Assembly: GCA_002105175.1 (NCBI GenBank)
Contig: MCGE01000032.1
Location: 310,001-374,000, forward strand
Direction: 5' to 3'
Length of the DNA: 64,000 bases
From: Absidia repens
Taxonomy: Eukaryota; Mucoromycota; Mucoromycetes; Mucorales; Cunninghamellaceae
The translations under genes were made by a program, and so were the position numbers. Of the stretch, positions 21,668 through 32,364 are shown piece after piece. The notes under the pieces were generated by a model. The model searched no databases and was not told the DNA's origin. It saw only the letters and a program-made list of their open reading frames with translations. Each line of letters starts with the position of its first letter. The first letter of the stretch is position 1.

Positions 21668-22989
21668 ACCTTGGTTGTAGTGTTTACTTGTTGTTCAATA
21701 TCCCATGATCGAATAGAATGATCCCAGCCACCTGAGTATACTATATTACCATCAGCAGAATCAAAATCGACAGCATTGACAGCACCTACATGACCATTTA
21801 ATGTCACTGCTTGAGCCTAATGAAATAGAAAAATATACATCAGTTATCCGTCCACTATCTTGAGTAATAACACTTGCCTTGGTCAATCGAGATTTTTGTT
21901 CTGTTCGTCTCTTTTTCTTTGGTGCTGATTCCTTAATTGTAGCTTCATCTTCAGATGGTACGTTTGTTGTCCAGATTTTGATTGTTGCATCTGCTGAAGC
22001 GGTAGCCAACTTTTTTTTTTTGTAAAAAAAAAAAAATTAAAATAAAAAATAAAAAGAGGTTAAAATGACATATATCATACAGATGAATCATCGACATGTG
22101 CCTTACGTGTGATTTCGTTGAATTGACAGCCAAAGATTCAATTGCCGCTTCATGACCTTGACATTCATACAGTAATTCTTCATTGTCATCGCTCACTTGC
22201 CACGCCAACGCAGTATGATCCAAGCCAGCTGAAAAAAGCATCATCGAATTTGCTAAAAAGAGGTATAGTACAATGTTGTATTAGATAAGTTATCGATTGA
22301 TTCCAGTTTTCTAGCCCAATACTTACAAGTTGAAGGACCAAATTTAACAGATTTGACAGCTTCGGTATGGCCAATCAAGGTATTTGTACATTCACCAGAT
22401 GAATTCCACAATCGAACCATGTTATCGTAGGAGCCAGTAAGGAAAAAGCTAATAATAGTGTGCATAGGAAAACGATGTAAGTTGCGTGTATCGACTACAT
22501 GGAAACTACCTCTTAAACTAGCGCCTTACCTTTCGTATCCTTGGACGGAAGAGATCCAATCATCGTGCTGATACGATGTTAGTGGTGTTGGAGGGAGCAT
22601 GGATTCCATGTATTCGATAGTGACAAGATTTTCCTATAAAACAAACGAAACACGCATGTTAACGTCGTCTCCTTTAGATAAACATATGTATACGTACAGT
22701 AGAAAGTTGCTGGCCAGTAAGGTAGTCCGCTATGCTTGCTCTCAGAATTTCACCATCGATCAAAAATTCAAATGGAATAGGTTTTTCTATATAAAACAAA
22801 TTAATGAGGTGAACGAGGAAGGGCGCCAAAAAGTCAAGTTACTTTACCTAAACCAAGCAAGTTGTTAATGATTTCTGATAAGCCGTAACGCTTGAAGTCG
22901 GCAGGAACAAGGATCGCTGCGTCCTTTACGGCATATTGCTGCTGTTTTGTGACAAAGCGAACTTGAACTTGCTCTTGATCTGAGGACAT
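21148..22989 (-). CDS. YTM1: Ribosome biogenesis protein YTM1/WDR12
   Basis: Component of the PeBoW (Nop7-Erb1-Ytm1) complex that assembles the 60S ribosomal subunit in the nucleolus. Nine exons (22989-22848, 22786-22698, 22633-22530, 22448-22327, 22252-22107, 22009-21878, 21816-21670, 21585-21480, 21410-21148) encode 416 residues. The N-terminal NLE domain (residues ~10-75, VRFVTKQQQYAVKDAAILVP) binds Rea1/Midasin in the family. It is followed by PLTSYQHDDWISSVQGY and WD40 repeats, each with GH..WD-type ends (e.g. VRLWNSSGECTNTLIGH, IRSWDIE, VRLWDPRSE, IRIWDIRSKG). The acidic/basic insert (EDEATIKESAPKKKRR) is a likely nuclear signal. The intron after exon 6 has a GC donor (AAG|GCAAGT). Confidence 0.92.
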
Positions 22990-24506
22990 GTCAATGGTCT
23001 TGCTGTGAATGAGAGAACAACCAAGTAAAAAAAAAAAAAAAAAAATTGTTTCACCACCAGTGCATTTTTTTTTCTTCAGCCACCACAAAATTTCTCGACC
23101 AATAAAATTTCTGTCATTCAGCATTGTTGACCCCGACCTCTCATGCGGCCTACTCCGTTCAGGTTCAACGGTTAACGGCCCATTTGACATTCCCCTCCCA
23201 ATTTACCTACCTTTTCTAAACAAGTGAAAAGTATGGCATTTTTCACGAATTAAAAAAAACAAACAAAAAGCCATCAATATAAACGCTGACTAGTGGTGCA
23301 TTAACAGAATATTTTTTGTAGGGGAGATGGAACTCAAAACTTATACTTTATTAGTGTAAAGAACTATGAGTGCTGCACTGTAAACCGATAAAAGTAGTGA
23401 TCAGAATCTATTTTTTATTGTGTTTGCTTCAATAAAATTAACAGAAAAAAATTATTCGTATACTTGAACAGTAATTGATTTACTTGAATTGCTTGATCAA
23501 AAAACAACAGCATTCAGGATCTTCAAGGATCCTAATTTGGAAATAATATGGTAGGCGCTTCATTTCAATAGGATGACGCCTGAAATAAGTCATCACTATG
23601 CGTATATAATACAGTACCAACAAAAAGTCATCTCAAAGTACCCCTCCTTTACACTGGATTTTCTGGTCAGATGCTAACTGAAATGATCCAGTCACAAACG
23701 CACATATATCCATAAATTTCTTTTCTGACACTGCAATTTGATAACTGTCACATCTCCACCTCATTTAGTTTATCATTAGTAGTTATCTCTACATATTTAT
23801 GTAACCGTCAACTTTGGATAAAATTTTGCTTTATAATTTTTTTTTTTTTCGTTACAATTGGCATTTGTGATACTTCAGCGTCCTTCTTTGTACCAACATC
23901 CAACACAAATAGTTCAATAACTGAAACATAGATGGAGCGACGTCCGCCCTCAGTAATTGCGATCATTTTCTCTGAAATATCTCTAGAATTATAAAGTACC
24001 TTATTTGATTGCTGGAATGTCAGTCCTATCAGACATCGTGCGGTTTTATCTAAAGGGGTTTTAAAAAAAGAGACAAAAAACAACTGCAAAGCAATCGTCA
24101 TAAATCTGGTGCATTAGTATGGATGGTGGATATTAGGCGTTTGGTAGGCTACTTACAAAACAATCACAGTAATGGCATCGCTACTATCTAACGGGTCAGA
24201 ATATGACCAATAAAGAGGACATATTTTATTCGGATTATATTGGTAAAAGTAGGAGGTTCATTATAACAAGAGGTCTAATGGTAGTAGCATGAGGAAGGCT
24301 AGAGGAAAATTTGATAAATAATTAACATTAATCTAAAGGATCTCATATACTATGCATAGCATGAGAAAGTCTAAAATGCAATCTTTCATTGGAATCATAA
24401 CAAGACATCTAAAGGGGGGGGGAAGAGGATGGTAAAAAGGGATAGACTGTACAAGTCATGAGAGACACTAACTAACTAGTGCATTGTCTATTGAAGGAAT
24501 TCAAGG
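22990..24506. other. Intergenic, A/T-rich, no supported gene
   Basis: Contains the YTM1 promoter side and, from about 24250, diverged minus-orientation R1 flanking sequence. A minus open frame (23808-24101) has a run of plausible residues but no recognised motif or splice partners, so it is not called. Confidence 0.5.
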
Positions 24507-24796
24507 AAACATATTTTGTTCAGATATAAATATAAGCTACGAAGCAAATCGCCACTAAACCAAGCTAATAGAGACTCCAAAAGGCCAACGAAAGGTAATT
24601 GTACATCCTAGATCCAAAATGACAGCGTTTCCCCAAGCATATTGTAATCTTTGATCTGAAAACCTTTCTAAATTAATTACCAATACCAATCTAAGGCCAA
24701 CATAATTCCATGTTAGTCACAATGATGAAGAAGAAAAAATAAAAGTGAAAAGAAAGCGAGAGGGGGAAAATAGGAAATAGAAAAACACGTGGGCGG
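24507..24796 (-). repeat. Dispersed repeat family R1, copy 3
   Basis: Reverse-complement copy: TTTGTTCAGATATAAATATA is the AATAAA end, GATCCAAAATGACAGCGTTTC is the core, and CACGTGGGCGG (24786-24796) is the conserved left edge. It lies directly next to an R2 copy. Confidence 0.75.
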
Positions 24797-24831
24797 AATT
24801 TGAATAATACTCTTCGTTTCTTTTTACAAAT

Positions 24832-25005
24832 GAACGCTCTGGCGCTCCGCTGGAGCTTGTGGAAATCTTTCGATTTACTGGGTGTCACAGTTTTTGGTTA
24901 AAGTGTGGATTTCGATGGGATAGGATTAAAGCCTCCGCCATTTCGCACTTTGGTGGGCAGCCCCTTGGGGCCCAACCGTCGTGCTCAGCGCGTCGTCAAT
25001 TGGTT
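24832..25005 (+). repeat. Dispersed repeat family R2 (complete-looking copy)
   Basis: Runs from AACGCTCTGGCGCTCCGCTG through CTGGGTGTCACAG, ATGGGATAGGATTAAAGCC and GGGCAGCCCCTTGGGGCCC to GTGCTCAGCGCGTCGTC. It is opposite in orientation to the copies at 2404-2694 and 54067-54239, with which it shares both ends, so the element is about 170-175 bp. No coding capacity. Confidence 0.75.
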
Positions 25006-25149
25006 TTTTGTGTGTGCTGAAATAATAGCTTACTTGAAAGGCGTCAGAGAGATTAGAGCTTGATTATGTAGGGGTTGCAACTGCCTTTTCACTGGAAGAT
25101 AAAACGAGTTATGCACTACGGAAATTATTGCGGTTGCCCCTTCCCAGAT

Positions 25150-25570
25150 TTTTTGACATAAAAAGAAGGCTGGCTGATTCAGGCTCCGCTTTTGCTTTCT
25201 ATTTTTTTTGGCCCCCATTTTTTTTTCCACTCTTTTTCTTTCTTTTTTATTTTTTTTTTCCTTCATGATAGTTTGAATGATGTGATGGCAAGGCTCATTG
25301 GGGTGCCGGTGATCTAGGATTAGTGTTAGAACTTGAATTAGGGGCGTTTTAAAAAACGCAAAACAAACATCATGGGGAAACGCTTTCATTTTGGATGAAG
25401 GATTTGGGAACGACAGTAGATTAGCACTCATTAGTTTAGTAATAGTTTGTCATCGTTTATATCTACGTCTGAATAAATATGTTCTTTTTACTATAATTAG
25501 TATCTCTGTTGTACGTTTACATGATGAGCTTCATCGAATGTGTATTACATATACATAGAAAAAAAAAGTG
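25150..25570 (+). repeat. Dispersed repeat family R1, copy 4
   Basis: T-rich leader, then GGATTAGTGTTAGAACTTGA, AATTAGGGGCGTTTTAAAAA, CGCTTTCATTTTGGATG and AATAAATATGTTC. Its closest match is the copy at 8700-9130, including the GAACATAGAAAAAA-like tail (ATACATAGAAAAAA here). Confidence 0.7.
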
Positions 25571-25735
25571 TGCCTATATATATGAAAAAGGAACGGATTG
25601 GGTATTATGGAGGCTTCTTCTACCAAGTCTATAAGCTTGTGAGTAGAAAAGAAAACAGGGATGTGTTTGCGTGAAAAAACAGCTATTACAGTGTATTTTA
25701 TTGTGGTGGGGTATATTGTAAAAACAAAGTTGAGA

Positions 25736-25905
25736 ATAGCATTAATTATGTAGCCACTGGGTGGCAGGGGGTTTCTGATGTGTGGGTTTTGATGGAAGAC
25801 TCTGTAATTTGGCACTATGGGTGAGCAGCGACTGAGAAAAAAAAAAGGATGGACGGCTCCTATGGTGCAGCCCCTTGGGACCCAACAGTCATTTCTCAGG
25901 GCTCG
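25736..25905 (+). repeat. Dispersed repeat family R2, degraded copy
   Basis: Recognisable blocks: CCACTGGGTGGCAG, TTTTGATGGAAGACTCTG, TTGGCACTATGGGTGAGCAG and CAGCCCCTTGGGACCCAAC, ending CTCAGGGCTCGG, in the same order and orientation as 24832-25005 but with an A-rich insertion. Confidence 0.55.
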
Positions 25906-26108
25906 GTCTGAAGAAAAGAGTCAGAGGGACAAAAAAGCGAAATTAAAGTTACTAGTTTTCTTACGGTCCGTTTCTTTTTAATATATAACTAGCTGGGCTT
26001 TAAAAATCTGATGACAGTTTGTCTTTAATACTGATCAAAGAACGCCATGTAGCATCATTAACATGATAGTTATCTTTTTATAACAGTAGTTGTCACCATT
26101 TATCAAAC

Positions 26109-26109
<1 letters not shown>

Positions 26110-26181
<72 letters not shown>
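26110..26181 (+). repeat. Poly(A) tract of 72 bases
   Basis: An uninterrupted run of 72 A residues between unique sequences. It may be the tail of a retroposed element or a slippage-expanded homopolymer; no parent element is recognisable upstream. Confidence 0.95.
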
Positions 26182-26182
<1 letters not shown>

Positions 26183-26383
26183 AAAGTTGTCTGCTTAGAT
26201 CAAAATAGCACAAAGAGTGTGCTTCCACTCTTATGCATCAAAAAATATATGTCAGTATGCATCAAACTTTACCACTGGACAAAAAAAAAAGGGACCATAT
26301 ATATATGTGGATGTGTGCTTTGTTGAAGGGGAAAGAGACGATCCTTTATTTTGCAAAATGTATTGAAAACTAAAATGATTGAT

Positions 26384-27888
26384 CTATTTTTCATAACCTA
26401 CTCCAGTCATCAACCAAGCATATTTAATGTCATCTTCTTGTAGTTTACGAAATCCGATCGTCATTTGGGCAATTTTCAAAAACGGGTTTTCTTGTTCTTC
26501 CTTTCCATGCAAAATGTCTAATTTAATTAAAGATCGAATCACCTTGGCCACATGCAGATCCCCATCTTTATTAGCATGTTGAATGATATCGGACCAGGAA
26601 AAGGTAGATGTGGAGACCGGAGTAGCAATGGGCTGAGACAACCAATGAGAATGTATTTCTGGAACACCTGCAATAATGTATTCTACTGCAAACCATCGAC
26701 AACACACTTTAAGCATAGTCGCCTGTAATTCCAAGCTTTGAATATGGGAAAGTACCAATGGGATAAAGAAGCCAGCTGTCAATGTATGCATCCTTAAAAA
26801 AAAAAAAGAAGAAGAAGCTTAGTGTCGGTTCCACCCAATAATCATTCTGGTTCTTACAAAAAAAAGTCAAAGTGAGGAGCAGGATATTCGTGCATTGTTG
26901 TCGCATAAAGATGGAATGACAGTGACAGTAATTCATTTAGCTTGTCTTTGATGTCAGCCGCGTCAGCTAGATATTCAAAAAATAATAAAAACCCACAAAC
27001 TTGATTAATTCCACAGTCTAATAAATATTTAGATTTGCAGTTACCTTTGACCTTCCATTTCGAGCAAATGGCTTCAATAATAGGGGATGTGTCAGCACTA
27101 CCAATAAAGGCCTTATCATGGCGAGGGTTGATCTTGGATTCAGGGGCAAGAATATCCTTCGATTCATATAACTCATGAAAGACATCCAAAATACTGGATG
27201 ATGGCGTATCCCCATGATCATCAGCAATAGATCTATTAAACAAAATATCAGTGAATTTGGCAGTGGTATGATCAAAATCGCCACGTTCCACAGCACATAG
27301 AGCCAGCCCTTCAGACATAAGTAGCGGGTGTCCAGTTTCAATGCCATAACCAACATGAATAAGCCCATGGAGAACTCCACTTAGGCTTTGGAATCGCAAC
27401 TGTTCGCTAGCAATCCCATGGCCACAATAGTAGGTTTGGAATGTAGCATACACACCATTTCTTTTAATTTCATGATCGAAAAAGGCAAGGTAATCTGAGT
27501 AGTAAGTTTCGTCCCCCAGATGCGCCACAAATGTCTCGGGGTTACCCAAGGCATGAATAGGGTCATCGAATTTTAGAGGAAATAACGGTTTTTGTATCTT
27601 GTCATGTTTGTCGAAGACAGCTTGTAATTCTTCAGAACTAGCACCTAGTGTATAAACCGCAATCAAATTATGGGCAATATGATTATGCTTGGTACCTTCA
27701 AAATAGATATGCTATATACAGTGATAACAGTCAATCAGTTCATTTATTTTCTGATTTAATTTTCTGCAAAAAAAAAAAAAAAAAAAAATACTTACAAAGT
27801 CGTGATTCTTTTTCAAAAGCTCTTCCAATTTTTGGGTGGAGTCATACGTAACACCAGGAAGAGCGATAGGGCTGTAGATAATTTCCAT
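26384..27888 (-). CDS. Questin-oxidase/AflY-like protein (DUF4243)
   Basis: Belongs to the AflY/questin oxidase-like family, whose characterised members catalyse Baeyer-Villiger-type ring-opening of anthraquinones in polyketide pathways. Four exons (27888-27796, 27711-27045, 26966-26858, 26792-26384) encode 425 residues, about the family length. Family features seen: N-terminal HNHIAHNL (about 40-47), LKFDDPIHALGNPETF, and the central HGLIHVGYGIE (residues 146-156), which matches the conserved HPLIHLGYGxE motif, then SEGLALCAV. The C-terminal HTLTAGFFIPLVL also fits. No polyketide synthase or other secondary-metabolism gene is nearby, so a pathway role is not supported by context. Intron 1 contains a long poly-T tract. 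Confidence 0.82.
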
Positions 27889-28195
27889 ATTGTTCACAAT
27901 TGAGAAATGTCAATAAAAAAAATGAGCATCACTTTTATATGAAAAGTTGTTTGACTCTAAAACGTGCGGGAGAATATTTTTTCAACTTTCCATCCCTGCA
28001 TGAACCAAATATAGCAACACGGCTAGCTATAGTAATTTATCCAGCTAATAATCAGTGCTGGCAAATACACAGATCGACGCAAATGAACTGTTTCGACTCA
28101 GTTCGTGGAAACCCAAGCGTTCAATAATTCTGTACTCCATCCGAACTTCCGCACCCTTTTTTGTCGTGACTAAAGCATTAGTCTTGCTTAGGAGA

Positions 28196-28480
28196 CTGTT
28201 CAAAATCCGACACCGTCTCAGATAGGTTCTACTTATTTTACCGAAACAAGACTGTCCTGCTTAACTCAACTGGAAAACGCTATGCTGACAACACAGCCTT
28301 CTTGGCTGATCGGTATAATTTTCAGAACAGGTATCATTCCATACTTCATATAAAGTGGGTTGAAACTGCCGAATGGTTCATAATGGTAGAGGACCGTTCA
28401 AACTTTTTTTTTGACATTTTTGGTTTTAAACCCAGCCAAGTAGAAAGATATATTTTTGCAAGAAAAAAGATTTTTTTTTT
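28196..28480 (+). pseudogene. Unidentified coding-like remnant
   Basis: The plus frame is open for about 95 codons without an initiating ATG at its start (SDTVSDRFYLFYRNKTVLLN, then WVETAEWFIMVEDRSNFFFD, then GFKPSQVERYIFARKK). A second open stretch follows at 28554-28880 in a different frame (KTDDFVFKGVPDPAVCGGF). Codon composition looks protein-like, but I recognise no family and find no splice sites that join the parts. It may be a decayed gene or transposon fragment. Confidence 0.35.
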
Positions 28481-29159
28481 CTTCAGTCCATCGCTCCTTT
28501 ATTATTATGATCTGCCCATCATAGTTTTATAACAGGCTTATCGATACTCTTCTATGACGAACCACCACCATGCAGCATCGAATATTCCTACATTCACCTC
28601 CACCTGCAATTCAATTTCCAAACCGTGCTTCAATTCAAGCCTACTTTTGTATAACAGCAATCAACTCGAACCCGATCTAGTGAAACTTGGCAATCAAAGG
28701 TATATCAGTGGCGCGATTTATAGGCTAGGCTGTTTTCTGTTGACATCAAACTTCTGTAGAGCCCCCAGAAAAACAGACGACTTTGTATTCAAAGGTGTCC
28801 CTGATCCCGCTGTATGTGGTGGATTCGTAAAAGGCTTTGATATGTCAACAAACATGATGGATCTACAAAAACTCTACTGACTGCTGAAATTCTTCAGGTT
28901 GACAATCTTCCAAGGCCTTGAATCAAAAGGGGTACCCTATCCATCATCGCCCCAAGTCTCGTCCAACACTCGCTGTAAATGGTATATATAGATGGTCATG
29001 GAATGATTTTGTATTCACTTTCTTTTTTTTTCTATTATATTCAATAGAACATTGCCAATGACAATCGAATGCTTTCCTGAGTGATGGCAAGCGATCAACA
29101 CACCAGTTACGGTGGATTTCCAAAGATGATTGCACTATGACATGGAATTCCCGCGCTGG

Positions 29160-29195
<36 letters not shown>

Positions 29196-29967
29196 ATACT
29201 TGATCTATTCCCCGCCTTATATATCACTTTATTATCCCTCTCCCTGCTTTTTTAGTTATCCCTCATCTATGTATATATTCCATTGAATAAAGGATATTTT
29301 TTTATTATATTGTTTTTGATATGTGTGTACTATGAGTTGCGTTTTTTTATATGTCATTGAATAAAGGCTGCTAACCATTGACAAGTTTCTTCTTTTTTTC
29401 TTTGCATGTGTCAATGGACAGAGACTATTGCTTGTTTTAATGAGATGTTTTTGTTTGTGCATGTGTGATGCGTTGTTGCTAGTGTTAGACTCTCATTGAA
29501 ACATGGTAAATTAATTCCAGAGATAACATAAATGGATGGGCTATATTACTTGCCGGAAAAGGGTGCTGCATAATATATTATGATACTCCGACAAGTCAAG
29601 TTATTCTGGAAGCACTGTATATGCTTACTGTATAATGAAAATATGAGTTGGATATGAGGCGAATGTACTTAATCGTCGTTCTCAGTGCTCTACCTGATGA
29701 ATATATTCGCTATTTCTGTGAGTGCGTGCAAAACACGGAGCATTTTTTTTTCGCAATTCCTTACTTTGGTGGGCAGTGCAAAGGAACGTGAAAAAGTGGC
29801 CCCAATTTTATGTATAACGGGGAATAGTTTCTCTACTACACACTGCCGGCCAATAGAAGCATCACGTTAGGATTGAATTGGTCTTCAAAATCTTGTGCAT
29901 GGGACAAAATGTCATCCCTTGCCCAATAATAGCTTTTTAGTAGATGCAAAAGTGGTAACAATAACCC

Positions 29968-30010
29968 ACCCACACACACACACACACACATACACACGCG
30001 CACACACATA
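29968..30010. repeat. CA microsatellite
   Basis: CA dinucleotide run with a few TA/CG interruptions, at the left margin of the F-box duplication. Confidence 0.9.
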
Positions 30011-30217
30011 CTAGGTATCAAACATTAAGTCAGTCATTTACACAAGTAAAAAATACAGAAGATAATTTTATTGAATCAAATATAAACTAAAAGTTTATAT
30101 ATACTATACTAAAGTTCAAAGGGTAAATAATAATAATAATCAACGATTGCATTCATCAACCATATCCAAAGTAATGAATACCCCCTTTTTTTTGGTGTCC
30201 CAATAATAATCTCATCC

Positions 30218-31342
30218 TCATCGTTTGTTGCTATCGTTGATTCGGTCAAGATCATACCCACGTCGAATAGCGGCGAGTGATTGAGGGCCCAAGAGGTGCA
30301 AATAGTGCGGCGGTGTTTTATCATAACGACAGTCGCGGACATGAAGCAGATTGGGGAAACACAGCGTAGCATCGATACCGCAGTTGTATAGATAAATGCA
30401 GCGAAGTAGGCGACATCCAAGGGCCATGCGACGCACACCATGATGAGTGATGTGTTCACAGTCATCCAGACTGACGCGTTCTATATCGGATATCAACGTA
30501 GTGATGGTGTCCAAGGTACGATCGGTGAGGAAATGGGAGTCATTCAAAAACACTTGTTTCAACTTTGGAGAGAGCAGATGGTTCAGTAAGGCCATGGCAC
30601 AAGCATCGTCCAAAGCGTTGCCCCTGATTGTCAAATGGATCAGCTGTGGCCAGATCAAGGAGTGGACGGTGGCAGCCACCGCCCGGCAGAACCACGGCGT
30701 CACATCCCTGATTAAGATATATTTCAATGATGTCAACGCTATCAAATCCAAAATGGTAGACGAGGCGACAGCGTCTGACGGATCTTTGGGGAGGTCATCC
30801 ACGCTAAAACTGAGGTCGATCAATAAGGGGCAAGCGGCAAGGGCGGCGAACGTACGAGACGACAATGTCACATTATTCAGCGATAAACTACGGAGTTGAT
30901 GACAATGCTGCGCCAATGCTTCGATGGACAGGTGGGTGATATGACGTTGGTCCAAGCTGAGCGATGTGAGGTGCGGGATATGGTGAGGGATTTGCTGGAA
31001 GCTGGTATCAGTCACGCCATCCACGTTATGGAGTTCCAATATGTCTACATTAGGCACGTGGGTCATCAAGCGCAAGAAGCTGGTATCGTCCATCCGTACA
31101 TTTTTAAGCCTGATGAGTTGGACATGATGTCCCAATAGACGAGGTGAGTTGTTTATACTAGGAAGGAGACGAGCAACATAGTCCTGCTCAAGTAGATAAA
31201 GCGTTTCCCAGATACGCGCATTCGCTGCCTTGTTGAATTGCTTGTTGATAAGCGCATAGTTGCAATAATCGCGTAGTTTGTATTGGTCAGCTTTTTTGAG
31301 TATTAAAGCGACTACTTCATCAGGAAGAAGACGATGATTCAT
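30218..31342 (-). CDS. F-box/LRR protein, tandem copy 1
   Basis: Likely substrate adaptor of an SCF ubiquitin ligase. One exon, 374 residues, starting MNHRLLPDEVV. The N-terminal F-box (residues ~4-50) has LPDEVVALIL and the later CNYALINKQFNKAANARIWETL. It is followed by about ten leucine-rich repeats of the cysteine-containing type (e.g. LTSLSLDQRHITHLSIEAL, IERVSLDDCEHITHHGVRRM) to near the C-terminus. The paralogue at 32365-33489 has the same length and about 86% identical residues by my count. No introns, unlike most genes here, which may reflect a retroposed ancestor. The target protein is unknown. Confidence 0.85.
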   Translation of the reverse strand: MNHRLLPDEVVALILKKADQYKLRDYCNYALINKQFNKAANARIWETLYLLEQDYVARLLPSINNSPRLLGHHVQLIRLKNVRMDDTSFLRLMTHVPNVDILELHNVDGVTDTSFQQIPHHIPHLTSLSLDQRHITHLSIEALAQHCHQLRSLSLNNVTLSSRTFAALAACPLLIDLSFSVDDLPKDPSDAVASSTILDLIALTSLKYILIRDVTPWFCRAVAATVHSLIWPQLIHLTIRGNALDDACAMALLNHLLSPKLKQVFLNDSHFLTDRTLDTITTLISDIERVSLDDCEHITHHGVRRMALGCRLLRCIYLYNCGIDATLCFPNLLHVRDCRYDKTPPHYLHLLGPQSLAAIRRGYDLDRINDSNKR

Positions 31343-32364
31343 TCGAAAAAGGAACTCTACTGTATCCTCTTTTTTTTTTTTTTTGAATTACTGTAATATT
31401 CCGCTTAGCTGAGTTTCAAGAATTTAGGCAGACTAAGCCGACTATAGGTCAAAAGAGAAGACAATAGAATAAAGGATAAAGAAGGATAAGAAATGTTTAT
31501 TCAGTAAAAAAATGCTAAGCATACTAAAAAGCTCATATTGCGGCAGCTGGAGAATAGTGGTGATACCAATCTAGAATCAATTCATCACAGCTACGCATTT
31601 GTATTTTTGTTGGCGGGATTGCAATGTCAGATTTGCTCTATTCGAAATCTCAAAAATTTCAAGATTGCATGTTGCACTATCCTATTTAATGCATCATTTT
31701 GTTATTAATAAACAGCATCAGTCTTTATATACCTCCGGTGTACTTTGGGATGTGGCCTGGATGTTTCGACTGGCATACTTTCCAAAAAATAATGTATCAT
31801 TATATATTGGCGTCTTGGGCTGTTTTTTATAGAAAAAAAATAACAGGGCGCTTTTTAGTATATGCAGAAGTGGTGACAATAAACATGCCGATCATAACTT
31901 GACAATTGCTGGAACTATGGATGACCTATACAGCATTGGGCGACGAACGGAAATTTATCTTCTACCATCTGATTTTGCAGAAGGCAATACCAAGGTTTTG
32001 AAAAGGACTCAATGCTTAACAAGAAAGCGCAATGTATTTGGGAGAAAAGGCAGAAATGTCTGCGTTTATAAAAATCTTGAAAGACGAAATCAAAAATTCA
32101 GGAACCAAAATATACCACACAAATAGTTTCTTTTCTCTTCTACACACGCACATACTAAATAGCAAACAGCAAGTTCAGTCATTTACACAAGTAAAAAATA
32201 CAGAAGATAATTTTATTGAATCAAATATAAACTAAAAGGTTATATATACTATACTAAAGTTCAAAGTGTAAAAAAAAAAATAATGCCTTCATCAACCAAA
32301 TCCAATGAATACCCCTTATTTTTTTTTTTTTTTTTTTTTTTGGTGTCCCAATACAATCTCATCC
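31343..32364. other. Spacer between duplicated F-box genes
   Basis: Upstream region of copy 1 (matching 33490-33990) followed by the 3' flank of copy 2. The short open frames at 31599-31902 fall inside the duplicated upstream segment and are not conserved in the second copy, so they are not coding. Confidence 0.6.

Larger units (their letters stand above)
27889..30217. other. Repeat- and remnant-rich intergenic region
   Basis: Contains coding-like remnants (28196-28880), poly-T runs (29161-29192) and a CA microsatellite (29968-30010). No intact gene is supported. Short T-rich segments with AATAAAGG (29284-29298, 29357-29371) look like duplicated terminal fragments of an unknown element. Confidence 0.5.

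Noticed and set aside
26090..26326. Open frame with a poly-Lys run
   Set aside because: Produced only by the 72-A homopolymer.
31599..31902. Open frames in the F-box upstream region
   Set aside because: The duplicated copy near 33730-33990 contains indels that break them, so they are not conserved.
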